DNA of 64,000 nucleotides, taken from positions 190,133,548 through 190,197,547 of the forward strand of contig CM054115.1 in the NCBI GenBank assembly GCA_028673005.1, written 5' to 3'. A model generated the notes under the pieces. That model did not search any database. It was not told the origin of the DNA and saw only the letters and a list, made by a program, of their open reading frames with translations. The position numbers were made by a program, and so were the translations under genes. Source of the stretch: Tanypteryx hageni (lineage: Eukaryota > Arthropoda > Insecta > Odonata > Petaluridae). This document shows positions 37,799 through 49,829 of the stretch, piece after piece (position 1 is the first letter of the stretch; each line of letters opens with the position of its first letter).

Positions 37799-38182
37799 GT
37801 ACTTGAATGCATAACTTGATCCATTCTTGATTTACTAAATATTTTTAAAGTATTTATTTTCACTTACAATTAAGTGTAGTTCATCATTTTGTACTATTGT
37901 TTCACTTTAGTGTAGATTATCTATGTTATATTATACAAGGTGAAGCGATGCTTTTTGATAGTTGTAGTTTGTTCTCGCATTGTCTGGTAGTGTGTGTTGA
38001 TGTAGAGTATTTGTAGTGTTTCCTAGCATAACAATTGATAATTTGTGTACCTCAGGGTATGACGGGGAGGTGGGATGGAGAGGAGCGAATTCTCTTAGAA
38101 AGTAGAGTCATTGTATGCACCTGGATCCTAGAAGGGAATTCACTGCATGAAGCAATGTGAATACTTCATTAGTTTTATGATA

Positions 38183-39544
38183 TAGTACAACTTCTTTAGT
38201 CTGGCACCCTTGAGAATAGGCTATGCCAGACTATGGAATTTTCCAGACCACAGGGGTTGGCCATAATGAAGGTTTAACAAAACCCATGCAATCATTTTTG
38301 GTTTTATGCTTTTATTATGTAAATATCCATAATCTGCTGTACACTTATAAAGTTACATTGCTTAAGGCCAGTTATTAGAAAAGTTGTAAAACTAATGTAT
38401 TCGTCATGTGAAATTCTTTCTTCAGCTATTATGAAAGGAAGTTTATTTGTTATACGAGTTGTTGCTGCTTGCATACTGCAAGCGCTTAGAAAATCACCAT
38501 ACACCAAGGTCTAAACTTGTAAATAAACCAATGCGGCATCATTTGAACTACGCAGAGCCCATTTAAATAAGATAATAGTTTTAATTTTCCCGGAAATTAA
38601 GGCATCTATCTGGATTTATTAAATTCTCGGGCAATTGGCTCACGTCCAAGTTTTTGAATTTCAAGTTTCATGGCTCAGATCGCCCTTTTTAAGCAATTAC
38701 TATAATCATTATTAAGACAATTGCCTGTATGTTACGCTAAAATTTATGTAAAAATTAGGATGTTTTGTGTGTTATGATTATGGTGTCATCATCAGTATCT
38801 TTTAGTATGTATCCAGAAAAAAAAATTATTTAAAATTATCACGTCTTCATATGTATATGTTGTTGGCTAAAATCAAATGATTATAATGCAGTCTAAGCAT
38901 TAAATCAGTGCTCTTGAAGTATGGAAAATCAATTCCCATTGAAAGGCATTGGAGTCATTGCTATGGTAGTTAATATTTTCCATTGCTGAAGACCGAAAAA
39001 ATTTCATAATTTTATAATTAAAATAAATTTTTATGCAAATTCAGCATGGATTTGAATTTTATCTTCAAGAAAAATAAACTTCATCTTTTCATCCACTGTA
39101 CAGTGCATGTTCTGACTTTGTATCTTAATTTTAAGTAATTTAAAAAAGCAATTTTATATAGCCCTGCACAGTTTTCAATGCTTTTCTTATGGGTGTTTAA
39201 AATTGGACTTTAGGGTCAAAAACACCCCTTAAATATAACTTGTTCTGGAATTTCATATATTTTTCAGAGGTTGTACCCAATGACCTATCTTCCTTCCAAA
39301 TTTCAGCTCTCTAGCTTTTCTAGAAGTACCTTAGGTTTTATATGATATATCCTATATAGATCCTATATCCTATATATGTAAGAAGCAGCTATTTATAATG
39401 AAGATATGTGTATGAAAGAATTTTGTTAGTTTTTAATTTAAATCTACAAACATCAGAGCGGCAGTAGCAGTAAAAATTCCATCATTTGTTCTGAGCCACG
39501 AGAGTTTCCAGATTATGGGAACATGGATTAAAGAGGTTCTACTG
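38183..39544. mobile_element. pogo/Tigger-type MITE, 1362 bp
   Basis: Left tagtacaacttctttagtct and right (reversed) cagtagaacctctttaatcc are related over 20 bp, each beside TA. CAGTAGAACCTCTTTAATCC is a typical Tigger end. No transposase inside. Confidence 0.8.
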
Positions 39545-40275
39545 TACCACAAAATAGTAAAACCTATTGTTCTATTGAAATGCCAGCTGATTCACTAACT
39601 GGTAACTTTATTAATGAAATATTTCGTGAACAGTTTATAATCATCAATGCTGAAAGATTAGGTAATCATTCTGTTCTTTACCCAAATAAATCACAAGTCC
39701 ACACCTTTGGCAAAGCTGATATTTTTCTGCATGAGCCTTGCTTTACACATGGACACTTATGTGTAGGATAATCAATTCTTTCAAATAAAAATTCTTTAAA
39801 TATTCAAATAATAGCAGATCCTAAGCAAGGACCAACTGTCACAAATAACATTGTATATAAAGAAGTTTTGTAAAATAAATAATAACACAATGAAATAGGC
39901 TCCTAGTATTGAAGAATGTGTTAGCAGTAAACCATCTAGTTTGTTTGTTCTGACCAATTACATGTAGGAGTATTAAAGATGAAACCTAGAATTTTTCTAA
40001 ACAATTATTTTTTGTAATTCAATGGAGAACCTTGAACTCTTTGCGGTCCTAACCCGGACTGAGTCCAGCTTTTTAAATTTGCCATTGCGGTCCTAATCCA
40101 GACTCAGTTCAGATGGATTTCGGGGATTTTTTTTTTTCAACTGGTTAGAATGAAATGATACTGTGATCTTGTTTGTATTGGCTGACTGGTTTATCCTCTG
40201 TCTTATGCTGTCATCTACTGGGCCTTCTTTGAATACCTTGCTGGACAAGAAAATATTTTCTCAGCCCATGTTTAC

Positions 40276-41609
40276 TGTCTTTTGAATTGCCTCAGACATT
40301 TAGAATGGACCACAGCATAGCTCCACCCTGGATGTTACGTTGCCCCAAAATTATTACTTCTCTTGCCAAATTAGATAGGCTTTCTACCCTACCTATTGAA
40401 TACCGACATGACTTTGAGGGTTTCTATGCACGGTTTCGGTCATTCACTGCCATGTACATGGATGGCTCTAAGCAGGGGGAGCATGTGGGATGTGCTTTCA
40501 CCATCGGCAGATGCTCGCACCATTTCCGGCTACATCCGCTGTGTGGGATATTCACAGCAGAATTGTATGCTTTATGGAAAGCGCTGCGGTTTGCATATTC
40601 GTACCCCAGCAGTGAATATGTCATCATCACCGACTCACTGTCAGCCTTACATGCCATAAAGGCTTTGCACCCTTCTCACCCTCTGGTTCAACAGATTCAG
40701 TCATCCTTGATGGATCTGGACTCCATAGGGGTGACGACAGTGTTTATGTGGGTACCAGGTCACGTAGGTATTCTGGGTAATGAGAGGGCAGACAGGGCAG
40801 CAAAACTAGCTGCTAATTGCAATGTTATTAATGAATCAAAAGTTCTTGTGGGGGACATAAAATACTATGTAAAATCTTTAATCTACCATCAATGGGAAGA
40901 ACAATGGAATGGGGTTATCTCCAATAAACTGAGAGAAATAAAAACTCAGTAAAACCATGGCAGTCCTCGTCCCGGTCATTCCGACTCGAAGAGGTTGCCA
41001 TTACAAGACTACGCATAGGTCACTGCTGGTGGACGCACGGTTACCTATTGCGGTCCGAGGAACCTCCAGTTTGTGAGACATGTGATACTGCGTTGACAGT
41101 GTCACATGTTTTACTGGACTGTATCCAGTTTAGGAATGAGAGAGAGAGGGTGCGTATGGCTGCAAAACTCACAGTCTCTCTTGGAGATAATCCGGATTTT
41201 ATAAATAGAACACTGTCATATCTAAGGGAGTCGAGAATTTTAGCATTTATTTAATTTTTAAGTGTTTTTAATCATTGTACAATGGGATAGAAGGGAGAAA
41301 TATTATTACTCCCCTATCCATTTTAAAAGTTCTGTGTGCTACATGCATAATAGTTCCTTCTTGTGTCGTGAGAAAATTTTATGCATGTCAGTAGACCCTT
41401 ATACAGTCTCACTGATATTTTATTCTACAGATTGTGATGGGCCCTTATACAGTCTTTTACAATCTGTTTTTAACTTTATTTATTCTTTATATCATGTTAG
41501 GTGATGTAAGTAGTGCATCACAAATAGGTTGTGTTTAAAATGTATAGATACAGCGATAATAGCCCAAGAGGCTGATTCGCCTAAAATTACACACACACAC
41601 ACACACACA
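40276..41609 (+). mobile_element. 5'-truncated non-LTR retrotransposon with RNase H
   Basis: A 14-bp direct repeat cagcccatgtttac flanks it (40262-40275, 41610-41623), as expected for target-primed insertion. It ends in a (CA)n tail at 41590. It encodes the RNase H domain (YMDGSK, TAELYAL, ITDSLSALHA, GHVGILGNERADRAAK: the D-E-D-D residues all present). After a frameshift near 40950 comes a terminal CxxC..H..C region (CETCDTALTVSHVLLDC). The domain order suits the I/jockey-like LINE group. Endonuclease and reverse transcriptase are missing by 5' truncation. Confidence 0.9.
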
Positions 41610-41638
41610 CAGCCCATGTTTACATCTAGCGATTGAAA

Positions 41639-41870
41639 ATGGCATCCACTTGCTGATAATCATTGCATGAACATGATATAATTGAGGAACTAAGTATGAT
41701 AATGATTCCTGTAGTAATGTTAGTGTTGAATCTGATGATTTTATACCTGAAGTTGTTTCTAAAAGTGATAGTGAAGATGTAACTAGTGAGGGGAGTGATA
41801 AATCTGAAGATGATACTACAGCTGATGATGAAGATTGGTACAGGTATCATGACACAGACAATTACTTTTT
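41639..41870 (+). pseudogene. Acidic N-terminus of a possible piggyBac-like transposase
   Basis: After ATG (MASTC) and a shift, DNDSCSNVSVESDDFIPEVV and KSDSEDVTSEGSDKSEDD: a long acidic Ser/Asp stretch as seen at the N-terminus of piggyBac-like transposases. No DDD domain is found downstream. Upstream, before the LINE that interrupts the region, a tgcggtccta motif is repeated at 40039 and 40086. Assignment is tentative. Confidence 0.3.
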
Positions 41871-41879
41871 GAAATATAA

Positions 41880-43360
41880 TTATGGTTCCATATGATGTTA
41901 CAAACTTCCACAGGCTGGAATTATATACCTACTATCCTTATCTTGTCCCTCTGTTGGTCCGTCCACTAGAACGCTCTATACAAATTTCCATAAGAGAACA
42001 CTTAAAAATCCCTTTTTTCGCTTGCAGGTTTTTTCTTTTTCAAAATTAAATTAGAAATAATTGACCTACAATCTTCGGACAAGGACCATTTAAAAAAAAA
42101 CAGATTCTTATTCTTATTGTCAATTTATGCATTTGGTTCGAAATCGTTCAAATTATACGTTTAAATCATATTTATTGGAAAATTTTAAGCTTTTTAACGA
42201 TATGTTGCCTTGCCGACCATGTAATTGTTAAACCTCGGGATTGTATTGTCATCCTTATACTATATGCGTAAGGAAAGCATGCTATGAATGCTTTAGTATG
42301 AGAGAGAAGGCACCCAAATTTTTTATAATTAAAATCGTGTTTTTCATTAATCTCTTTTCAGTTAACTTCACATTGAAATTTTTTGTAATTAACTATTTTA
42401 TGCTTATTTTCATAGTTTTTTGCTGCGCATCTTATAATTTACCGGAGTTATAAATTCGCATCACATATATCACACAAAAAGGCATTCCTTGACAATCTGA
42501 TCTTTTTTGTTTACATTTTAAAATATTGGTTGAGGTATTTAACTTAGTTATGGAGAGAAGAGAAGAATTTAAATCTCATTTGTAAATCTCCAATAATTAC
42601 GTTTTAATACGCTTTTTTTACGTTTTCACGCATTTTATTTATATTTGGCCACTGTTGTCCCAATTGTTGAATTTTATTCTTTGCCTCATAATATATGCAG
42701 CAATTTAGGGCTTTAACATGCATCAGACTTTTATACATGGGTGTATAACTTATTTACTGAATCTATTAAGTAATTCGTGGAAGGAAGGAAAAGAGAATGG
42801 GAATGAGCAGAAACCGAGAAAGAAGAAGAGGATGTAGCATTTGTATAGGATTAAAAGGAGCTGCACTAAAAAACTAACAATAAATTATAATTGATTATAA
42901 AAATTTTATACTATCGAATCATGCGCCATTGCCAAATGGTGAGAATTCTTAAATATAGGTAATGTAATTTTCAATGGATTTCTTTAACTGATAATACAGC
43001 AAATATTTCTAACCGAATTTCTAATAGGATTGAAAAAATAACATTGTATGACTTTTATTTAAATTTCTTTAAATAAAGCCAATTTTCAGGAAAAAAATTC
43101 AAAACTACTATATATTGTTAAATGAAAAGTGCGATCTTAAAATATTGTTAAAACTCATTGCAGTTCATGTAAGTATTTAGTTCATAGTAAGTTACCACAC
43201 ATTTTTCCTTTGATGGTAAATTAACTGTTCATTCACATTTTATCCTGTTTTTAGGGTTAATATGAGTAAAATAATTGAATTATTAAGTTAAATTCTATAC
43301 ATTTTAAATAACTTTTAATTTGCTCAAATATTTCAAACAAATTTCTGCAAATTCTTTATG
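41880..43360. other. Part of intron 8, nothing identified
   Basis: AT-rich, with no protein motif, TIR pair or tandem repeat recognised. Confidence 0.5.
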
Positions 43361-43368
43361 CACTATGT

Positions 43369-43649
43369 CAGGGGTGGCCAAACCATGGCTCATTTAACTT
43401 AACGTGCTGCTCTTATTCATTTACAGTCAAGGGCATATCAAGGCTTATCACGTCAGAATGCGATAATGCTGTGCAAGTAAGACCTTTTGGGGGATGCTTA
43501 ATGGGCATGCAGTCTCTCTGTATTGTTTTGAATACAAGTTATGTTTACTGTTCATACATATTTGTGCGCAGAATGCATGTCTTGTGGCTCTCAAACTTAG
43601 GGAGATTATCATATGCAGCTCTGAGTGTAATCAGGCTTGGCCACTGCTG
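43369..43649. mobile_element. hAT MITE, 281 bp, imperfect TSD
   Basis: Left caggggtggccaaacc and right (reversed) cagcagtggccaagcc are hAT-like ends. The flanking 8-mers cactatgt and cgctatat share 6 of 8 bases, consistent with an old insertion. Confidence 0.7.
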
Positions 43650-44505
43650 CGCTATATCTTATTTTTTCAATTTTCCTCTTATTTTCAGCAAATCTTTGGA
43701 TAATCATTTGGCATCTCTGATAATAATTATTTAAACAATATAATTAAAACAAAGGTAACTTTAAAAAAACAGTGATTTCATTGTGCATGAAAGCCAAACC
43801 AGATCATAGCATATCTTACTGATTTTTCATATCGAAATCAAATGTTTGGAATTAACGAAGCTCCTTTTTTACAAAGTCAGCACTTTACTCCGAAATCTGC
43901 CCCGAAATGTATTTAAAATACTTAGGCGCACGAGAAAACAAAGATTTTTTAAAATTACGAACTTTGAATGATTTTCTTGCAGCTTAAAGTTGTGAATCTT
44001 ATGCAGGATGATAAAACAACATTTTTTAGTGAAATATGAAAATTATCTAAAAAACGAAAATGGAGAAAAAATGGTATTTTAATGTGATATTTAATGCTGT
44101 TTCGGGCGGCGAAGGCATGGAGGTTACTTCGACGCTATCTTTAGTAAGAGACAATTTTCCATGAAAAGAGAGAGAATGCCCCATTAGAACCCCTACTGCA
44201 CGGACTTGGTGAGGCATGTTATATGTCACCGCATGTATGCACAGTTGTCTCCAAATGCTCTATTTGCCATAAACAGTTTCTTGGAATTATAATATGTATT
44301 TCTTCCTTCAAAGAAGTCTCCGATATCAAAGGAAAATACCGTTCGCTTTTAGTTCTAACAATAAGTCGTCCGACGCGCAGTGAGCATTGCTTTCATACTT
44401 TATCAGATGCCTTTTACGAAGTGTTTTTTGCGTTCCTCAGAAGCTATATTTGGAATTTAAATCCATAGTTTAGGGTTTAATTATGTGAATTTAACAGCAA
44501 CCCTA

Positions 44506-44755
44506 ATGTCAGCCAAACAAACACCGAGTGGTAGTGATCCTGGTGCTCCTAAGAAGAAACGAATGTCCATCTCTCTTGCTGAGAAAATGCAAGCGATACG
44601 ACGAGTAGAGGCAGGCAGGTTATCGTGAGATGCTTCAAGAAAGGAAGAAGAAATCAAGACAATCTACCCTTGATGATGATCCAGGTCCATCAACCAGTAT
44701 CCCAGCACTACTAATCACCAGTAAGGTCTGCAATCCACTGTTGCCAAGATAAGGC
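44506..44755 (+). pseudogene. Tigger transposase with internal deletion
   Basis: N-terminal MSAKQTPSGSDPGAPKKKRM and SISLAEKMQAIRRVEAGRLS (helix-turn-helix start) runs directly, after one stop, into EMLQERKKKSRQSTLDDDPG and PSTSIPALLI, which resembles a Tigger C-terminus. The whole DDE domain, about 400 codons, is gone, a common route to a MITE. Confidence 0.7.
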
Positions 44756-45194
44756 GAAGACGTTGGTAATTTTAATGGTTTAAGTTCCATGTAAAGTCCC
44801 TGGCAAGAGATATTAAATGTTTTTTTTTACCTTTTTATTTGTTGTGCATACATGTTTCTATTATTTTAAGTCATTTACATATTCTACGATATGTGTAACA
44901 AAGTACTGGAACCTATCCACTTTTACATGTTAAATCTTCCTCTGGCAACAAAGTTTCTGAGAACGAAGTGGATGCTAGGAACACATCTATTTCTTTATGG
45001 GAGGCATGCCTGTACTTTCCTGATAATCCCTTCATATTTGATGGGCAATTATGCTAGTAATACCAGAAAAGCCTGTAGATTTATTATCACTATTTTTCAC
45101 CATTTTCTTCCAAACCAATTGGACCTGCTGAGATCACATAGGGTAAAAAAATTGGACCTCAAAAGGTTAAGCGAGTTTTCTTTGTCCCTTGTAG

Positions 45195-45394
45195 TTGGAG
45201 ATGGAGCAGGCTCTCTTAGAGGGTGAGTTAAGTGCTGTCACAGAAAGAGTGCATGAAGAAGAGGCTCGGGTGGAACAACTTTCTAAGGAAATTGAACATT
45301 TTGAGCATAAGACAGTTGAAGAACGTGAACTGACCTATAGACAAGTTTCTGATTGCCAGAGAATGGTTGAAGAAGCTAATGCAAAGGTCCAAAG
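45195..45394 (+). CDS. PHLDB: PHLDB-like exon 9 (coiled coil, GC donor)
   Basis: Bounded by cccttgtag|TTG and CCAAAG|GCAAGT, 200 nt, leaving in phase 2. Begins LEMEQALLEGELSAV, a strongly conserved PHLDB coiled-coil segment, and ends DCQRMVEEANAKVQ. The donor is GC rather than GT but otherwise fits the strong GC-AG consensus (AG|GCAAGT). Joining here gives AGG and keeps frame with exon 10. Confidence 0.88.
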
Positions 45395-45718
45395 GCAAGT
45401 GCTCTTATTTAATTCTTAATCTACTTTTACTGATGTTTATATTTTCTACATATAAGCTTGTTTATTTTGATTTCCCATAGTAAAAAAATTAATGCAATTA
45501 TTAACCTACATAATATAATGTTTATCACATTTATTTGGTCTATCCTCTTCTGTGTAACACATGCATCCCTTTAGATACAATAGGAATAATTTCCTGAATT
45601 TCCTTATTTTTAGTTTATATTTTTCTAACATGATGGGAAGCTGAAGAAATGGTATGTTATGCATAAGCGCATAACATACTGAGAATTTTTACCCAAGCCT
45701 ATTTCTTAACTTGATATA

Positions 45719-47452
45719 CTGTATTAGTCCGAATATAGTCCTCCCCCTATTTCTGAAGCCTCAGTTTTGGAAAAAAAGTTGAACCTCATTACAGACTTTA
45801 CTTTTTAGCCTACTTTCCAGAATGGAAATAGGCTTATAGTTTTGTTGTTGTGTCTGTCTGTCCCCCCTATTAACTTTTGAACCAATAGGTCGATTTTCAT
45901 GAAACTTGGTGGAAATCTCATGCAACATGGGCCTAGCTCCCAAGGATAGTTTTTTGTTGCGAAGATTGAAGTCCCGGGTTTGATTCCAGGAACCATTCTT
46001 CCCATTTGATTTACATGGGAAATCTGAAATCCATCATGAAAAGTAATTTTCTCTTGCACATTAAAATATCTTAGAATTGTAATATTGGTGCAGGATTTGT
46101 ACTATTCTCTGAGGAAAGGAATGAAGATTCTAATTTTTATCGTAGAATTCTGCTTATCGATTATATTTCTTAGAATTTTGAATAAATACTGGCGATTTTG
46201 CAGTTTTTATGACTCATTATGGGTGTTGCCATAGCAACTATTGTTGGACTCAGATTCGGTATATTCTAATACGTACATGCGTTATTTTTGCTGCACAAAT
46301 ACACGTTATCAATTTAATATTCCTCTTGAATGTATTTGTAGTATTTTATAATGCTAAATTATGAAATTTGGGAACACATTGCTTTCCCAAGTGTTTTGCT
46401 ATATCCTGTAATAAGTAGTTTCGACATAGGTAAATCTCGTAATACAAACCCACGATGACTTTAAAGCTATTAAAGCCGATATAAGTATTAAATAAATGAT
46501 TAAATGGAAAGTAGGAATCATAAGTTCTCTTTGGATCATCTTGTAATATTCTAAAGAACGAGCTTTAATATGTATGAGCAATTTAGTTACAGCTGTCAAT
46601 TTACAATGAAACAGTGACATCACATTTTGTGTGTTAAAGTTGCAGGTGTAATTTAAATATGTATCAAGTGTTACTGGACTAAATTCGAAACTTTTGATTT
46701 AGGAATGTTATTTAAATTCCATTTGTATTCTTTAGATGCTGTTGACAATGGCCACTTGAATTGTACCTGAAAAAAAGTAATTATCACCAGATTTCCATTT
46801 AACATATTCTTTTCATAATTTATTCTACCCATATTTTTGTTACTTCTGATATTTATGCCTCAGAATATCACATCAAGGAATGCATTCTGTAGATAGTTGA
46901 AATACCTTCAACACCTCGGTTTGATTTACGTAAATAATACTTCCAATGCGATTGCATTATATATGTTCAACAGCTGCGCAAACTGGACAGTCTGATCAGC
47001 TGACAGAATTGCCTATGGTCCTACGGATCACTACAGATTGACGGGTAACAAAGATAATTTCTTTCATTGTAGTGACATTTTCTCTAAAATGACAATAGGC
47101 GGTACCACTACTTATCAATATTAGCATATTTGTAACTTAGGGAAGGGATGAAGTTGGCCAATCAACACTTTCAAAGTGAAAACTTCTGCAATTTCTGCTA
47201 TTATGAAAATACGAACATTAAGGCAAGGATTCCAAAGAGTGAACAAAATTAATTGAGTAATTGAGGCATATGTATCAAAAAATTCTCCGTAAAACAATCA
47301 AATCAAGTGAGGGCATTAATTGTTACCTATACTTACAGCCGGCAGTGATATTTTTGTTTGCTAATTTTTTGGGCATGAATTTAGTCCTCCCCTTTACTTT
47401 TCTTATTAATATTTTGGCAAAAAAGGAGGAGACTATATTCGGGCTAATATGG
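45719..47452. mobile_element. TA-flanked TIR element, CTGTATTAG type
   Basis: Left ctgtattagtccgaatatag and right (reversed) ccatattagcccgaatatag differ at 3 of 20 positions; TA on both sides. 1734 bp without recognisable transposase. Contains dispersed-repeat copy 2. Confidence 0.87.
45806..45930. repeat. Dispersed repeat, copy 2
   Basis: agcctactttccagaatgg, tgtctgtctgtcccccc and gattttcatgaaacttggtg occur in the same order as at 6111-6260. It sits inside the TIR element at 45719-47452. Confidence 0.7.
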
Positions 47453-47784
47453 TAATTTACAAATGTCCAATCATTTAGCTCTGCTGTCCCTCTTTACATA
47501 TTCACTATCTTGAAGAAAATGACTCGTGCTAGGGCACCTTTTAACTGAGACCATGATGAAAATGTGAAAATTGATTACTGTAAATTAGCATATAAACTCA
47601 TGTATAACACAAAGTTTGAAGACCAAATTTTAGGTCATAAAGTAGAAGTGCGCGCTATACACAGGTAACACCTTTGTGCAGTTAAAATTAAAAATTAAAG
47701 TGTATCTACCTCGTCCCAGATTCTCATCTTTTGGATGAATTGAGAGGAAAACCATGCTAATTATCAATAATACAGCTTATACAT

Positions 47785-48100
47785 ATAGGGTGAGGAGGGG
47801 GGGGAGAGGGAGGGGGATAGGGAGGGGAGAGGGGGAGGGGGGGGGAGAAGGAGGAGGTAGAGGGAAGGGTAGAGGGAGGGGGAGAGGGAGAGTGGAAGAG
47901 AGGGAGGGATTGATTGATATGGTCTTTATTTGGGGCGAGATTGAGACTAAGAAGTCCCATCTTCCACCTAACCTAAAGAGGGAGGGAGAGGGTGGAAGAG
48001 GGAGGTAGGGAGAGGGAGGGAGGGGAAGGGAGGGAGGGGAAGGGAGGGAGGGAAAGGGAGGGAGGGAAAGGGAGGGAGGGGAAGGGAGGGAGAGAGAAAG
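47785..48100. repeat. Purine-rich (GGGA)n/(GGAG)n tract
   Basis: About 300 bp of G/A-only sequence on the plus strand, interrupted once (47909-47980). Such tracts can form triplex or G-quadruplex structures. The Pro/Ser-rich ORFs over it are artefacts. Confidence 0.93.
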
Positions 48101-48303
48101 TATCTTAATTAATAACTTGACTATTTGGGCCTTCACTGGACGATATTCCATCTTAAATAATACAACAAAAATATCTTGTACAATACCACAAATATAATTT
48201 ACAAAACTCATGACTCAGGTTTTGATGCTTAGCATCATCATCAGAAATTGATGGAATAATATGATCCGAAGATCCTATGCAGACAGGCATAAGCTGTAAA
48301 GGT

Positions 48304-48330
48304 GGGAATAATTTTGAAACGAGAAAAAGT
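48304..48330 (+). repeat. Left arm of inverted repeat around the tRNA-like sequence
   Basis: gggaataattttgaaacgag plus aaaaagt; the inverse with one extra base is at 48408-48435. Confidence 0.9.
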
Positions 48331-48335
48331 GTTCT

Positions 48336-48406
48336 GCTACGATAGTTCAGAGGTAGAATATCCGCCCAGCAAGTGGAAGACCGGGGTTCGATTCCCGGTC
48401 ATAGCA
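48336..48406 (+). tRNA. tRNA-like sequence (Gly-type body, predicted AGC anticodon), probably a pseudo-tRNA
   Basis: Folds as a cloverleaf: acceptor gctacga/tcatagc (one C-A mismatch), D arm gttc...gaat, anticodon stem tccgc/gtgga with loop ccagcaa, T arm with ttcgatt loop. Both internal pol III promoter boxes fit consensus: A box tagttcagagg (48343-48353) and B box ggttcgattcc (48385-48395). The body resembles tRNA-Gly, but the anticodon position reads AGC, position 33 is C instead of T, and the T stem has one extra G. Intact promoter boxes with a faulty anticodon loop suggest a tRNA-derived mobile sequence. Confidence 0.5.
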
Positions 48407-48407
48407 G

Positions 48408-48435
48408 ACTTTTATCTCGTTTCAAAATTATTTCC
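48408..48435 (-). repeat. Right arm of inverted repeat around the tRNA-like sequence
   Basis: Reverse complement reads ggaaataattttgaaacgag then ataaaagt, matching the left arm with two differences. The arms start within 5 bp of the tRNA-like ends on both sides. Confidence 0.9.
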
Positions 48436-48871
48436 ATCATCATCAGGTTTTAATGGTAATTTAATAGTTTATTATTACTCTAGCGATTATATAATGCTTT
48501 TACATATCAGATATTGCAAGTTGAATATGAGAGTCAGAGGTGTCCTAGTGAAATTTAATGCTTATGTCAGATTCTAGACTTCATTTTTTTTTCTTGTGAG
48601 TAAGCTATATCTTCATTTTGTAAAAGTGAAATTTTGAAAAAATGTGCAGTTTATATGCAAGTAAATATGGCATTTCCATAAGCTTTACGTGTTCGTACTG
48701 ACCTTTTTTATCGATTGTTGGTAAAAAGTCTCTTTTCTTGTTGTGATATTTAAGTTTGTAAAATTTTTATTTAGCATTTATTTGATTTCTGTTTTAATAA
48801 CAATTCATTATATTTTTAAAAGTTCAGGATTTAAAGTTTTTTGCTAAAAGAAATAATTGAAATCTTTCCAG

Positions 48872-48971
48872 GTTAGAGGATGAATTATTGTCTAACAAAG
48901 ATCCAGATAAGGTAGAAAAACTGAGGGAGGAACTAAAGCATCACCAAGAAATATTGGAAGCTGAAAAAAAG
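48872..48971 (+). CDS. PHLDB: PHLDB-like exon 10 (coiled coil)
   Basis: Bounded by ctttccag|GTT and AAAAAAG|GTTTTC, 100 nt. Encodes LEDELLSNKDPDKVEKL then REELKHHQEILEAEKK, a continuous charged coiled coil that reads straight into exon 11. Confidence 0.85.
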
Positions 48972-49829
48972 GTTTTCTTTATCATTTCTATTTTTTAGTT
49001 TCATATTATTTCATACTTATGCGATATTTATTTTTTTCTCTTTATGCAGCAGGGAAAAATGGATTAGTAGTAAATATTTAAATTTGTTAGAATGATTCAT
49101 ACAATTTGATCATAATATTTATACTATATTACATACTATGACATGTAGTGGGATGATTTGATAATTGTATTTTTATATACCATAAAGCAGTGTTCTTCAG
49201 ACTTTTTCGCTCGCGTACCCCCTAAAAGAATTATGAAGACCTATGTACCCCCTCACACCTTTTTAAGTTAACATCCAATATTTTTCATCATAAGTTTAAA
49301 TAGTTGCATAGGATATAATTTTTGGCATATTATAAATATTGATATTTTTAAATGAAACTCTTACATAACTCTTTTAAATGTATCCATTGGAATCTAATTA
49401 CCATAGCATTTGACATGCACCATCATCCATTTAAGAAGTACAAGAACAATCTCTTTAACAGTCGGAAATTTTACAAGTTCTTTTTTCTCCTAGAACTTGT
49501 ATTTCCATTCCTCTTTCCCCAAAAATTTTTATCCTAAAGTAATATATTCCATGCTTGAAAGTGTTTTACTGATCATACATCTCTGCAAAACGTACTTAAA
49601 TTGAAAATTTTTATTATTTTTATTTTATGTGACCATAAGGCTCTAATTTTGAAGTTTTCTTTCGGTTTGAGTTATCATTACAATTATTATTAGTACACAA
49701 TTGAGAAAAACAATATAAATATATTACAAATTTTATTAAACAATTATTAATCATACAAAGTAAAATTTTATTGGCAATGTATTTCTTAATGAGATGGATG
49801 GGGCTGTTTTTTTCAATTAGTTCATGTAT

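Larger units (their letters stand above)
47578..48670. mobile_element. TIR element, CTGTAAATTAGCATATAAAC type
   Basis: Left ctgtaaattagcatataaac and right (reversed) ccatatttacttgcatataa share the core rcatataaac. TA at left, CA at right. The interior holds a purine-rich microsatellite and the tRNA-like hairpin unit. Confidence 0.65.

Noticed and set aside
47757..48211. Long Pro/Ser-rich minus-strand ORF
   Set aside because: Shadow of the purine-rich GGGA tract.
48336..48406. A functional tRNA-Ala(AGC) or tRNA-Gly gene
   Set aside because: C at position 33, an extra base in the T stem and an acceptor mismatch argue against a working tRNA; recorded as tRNA-like.
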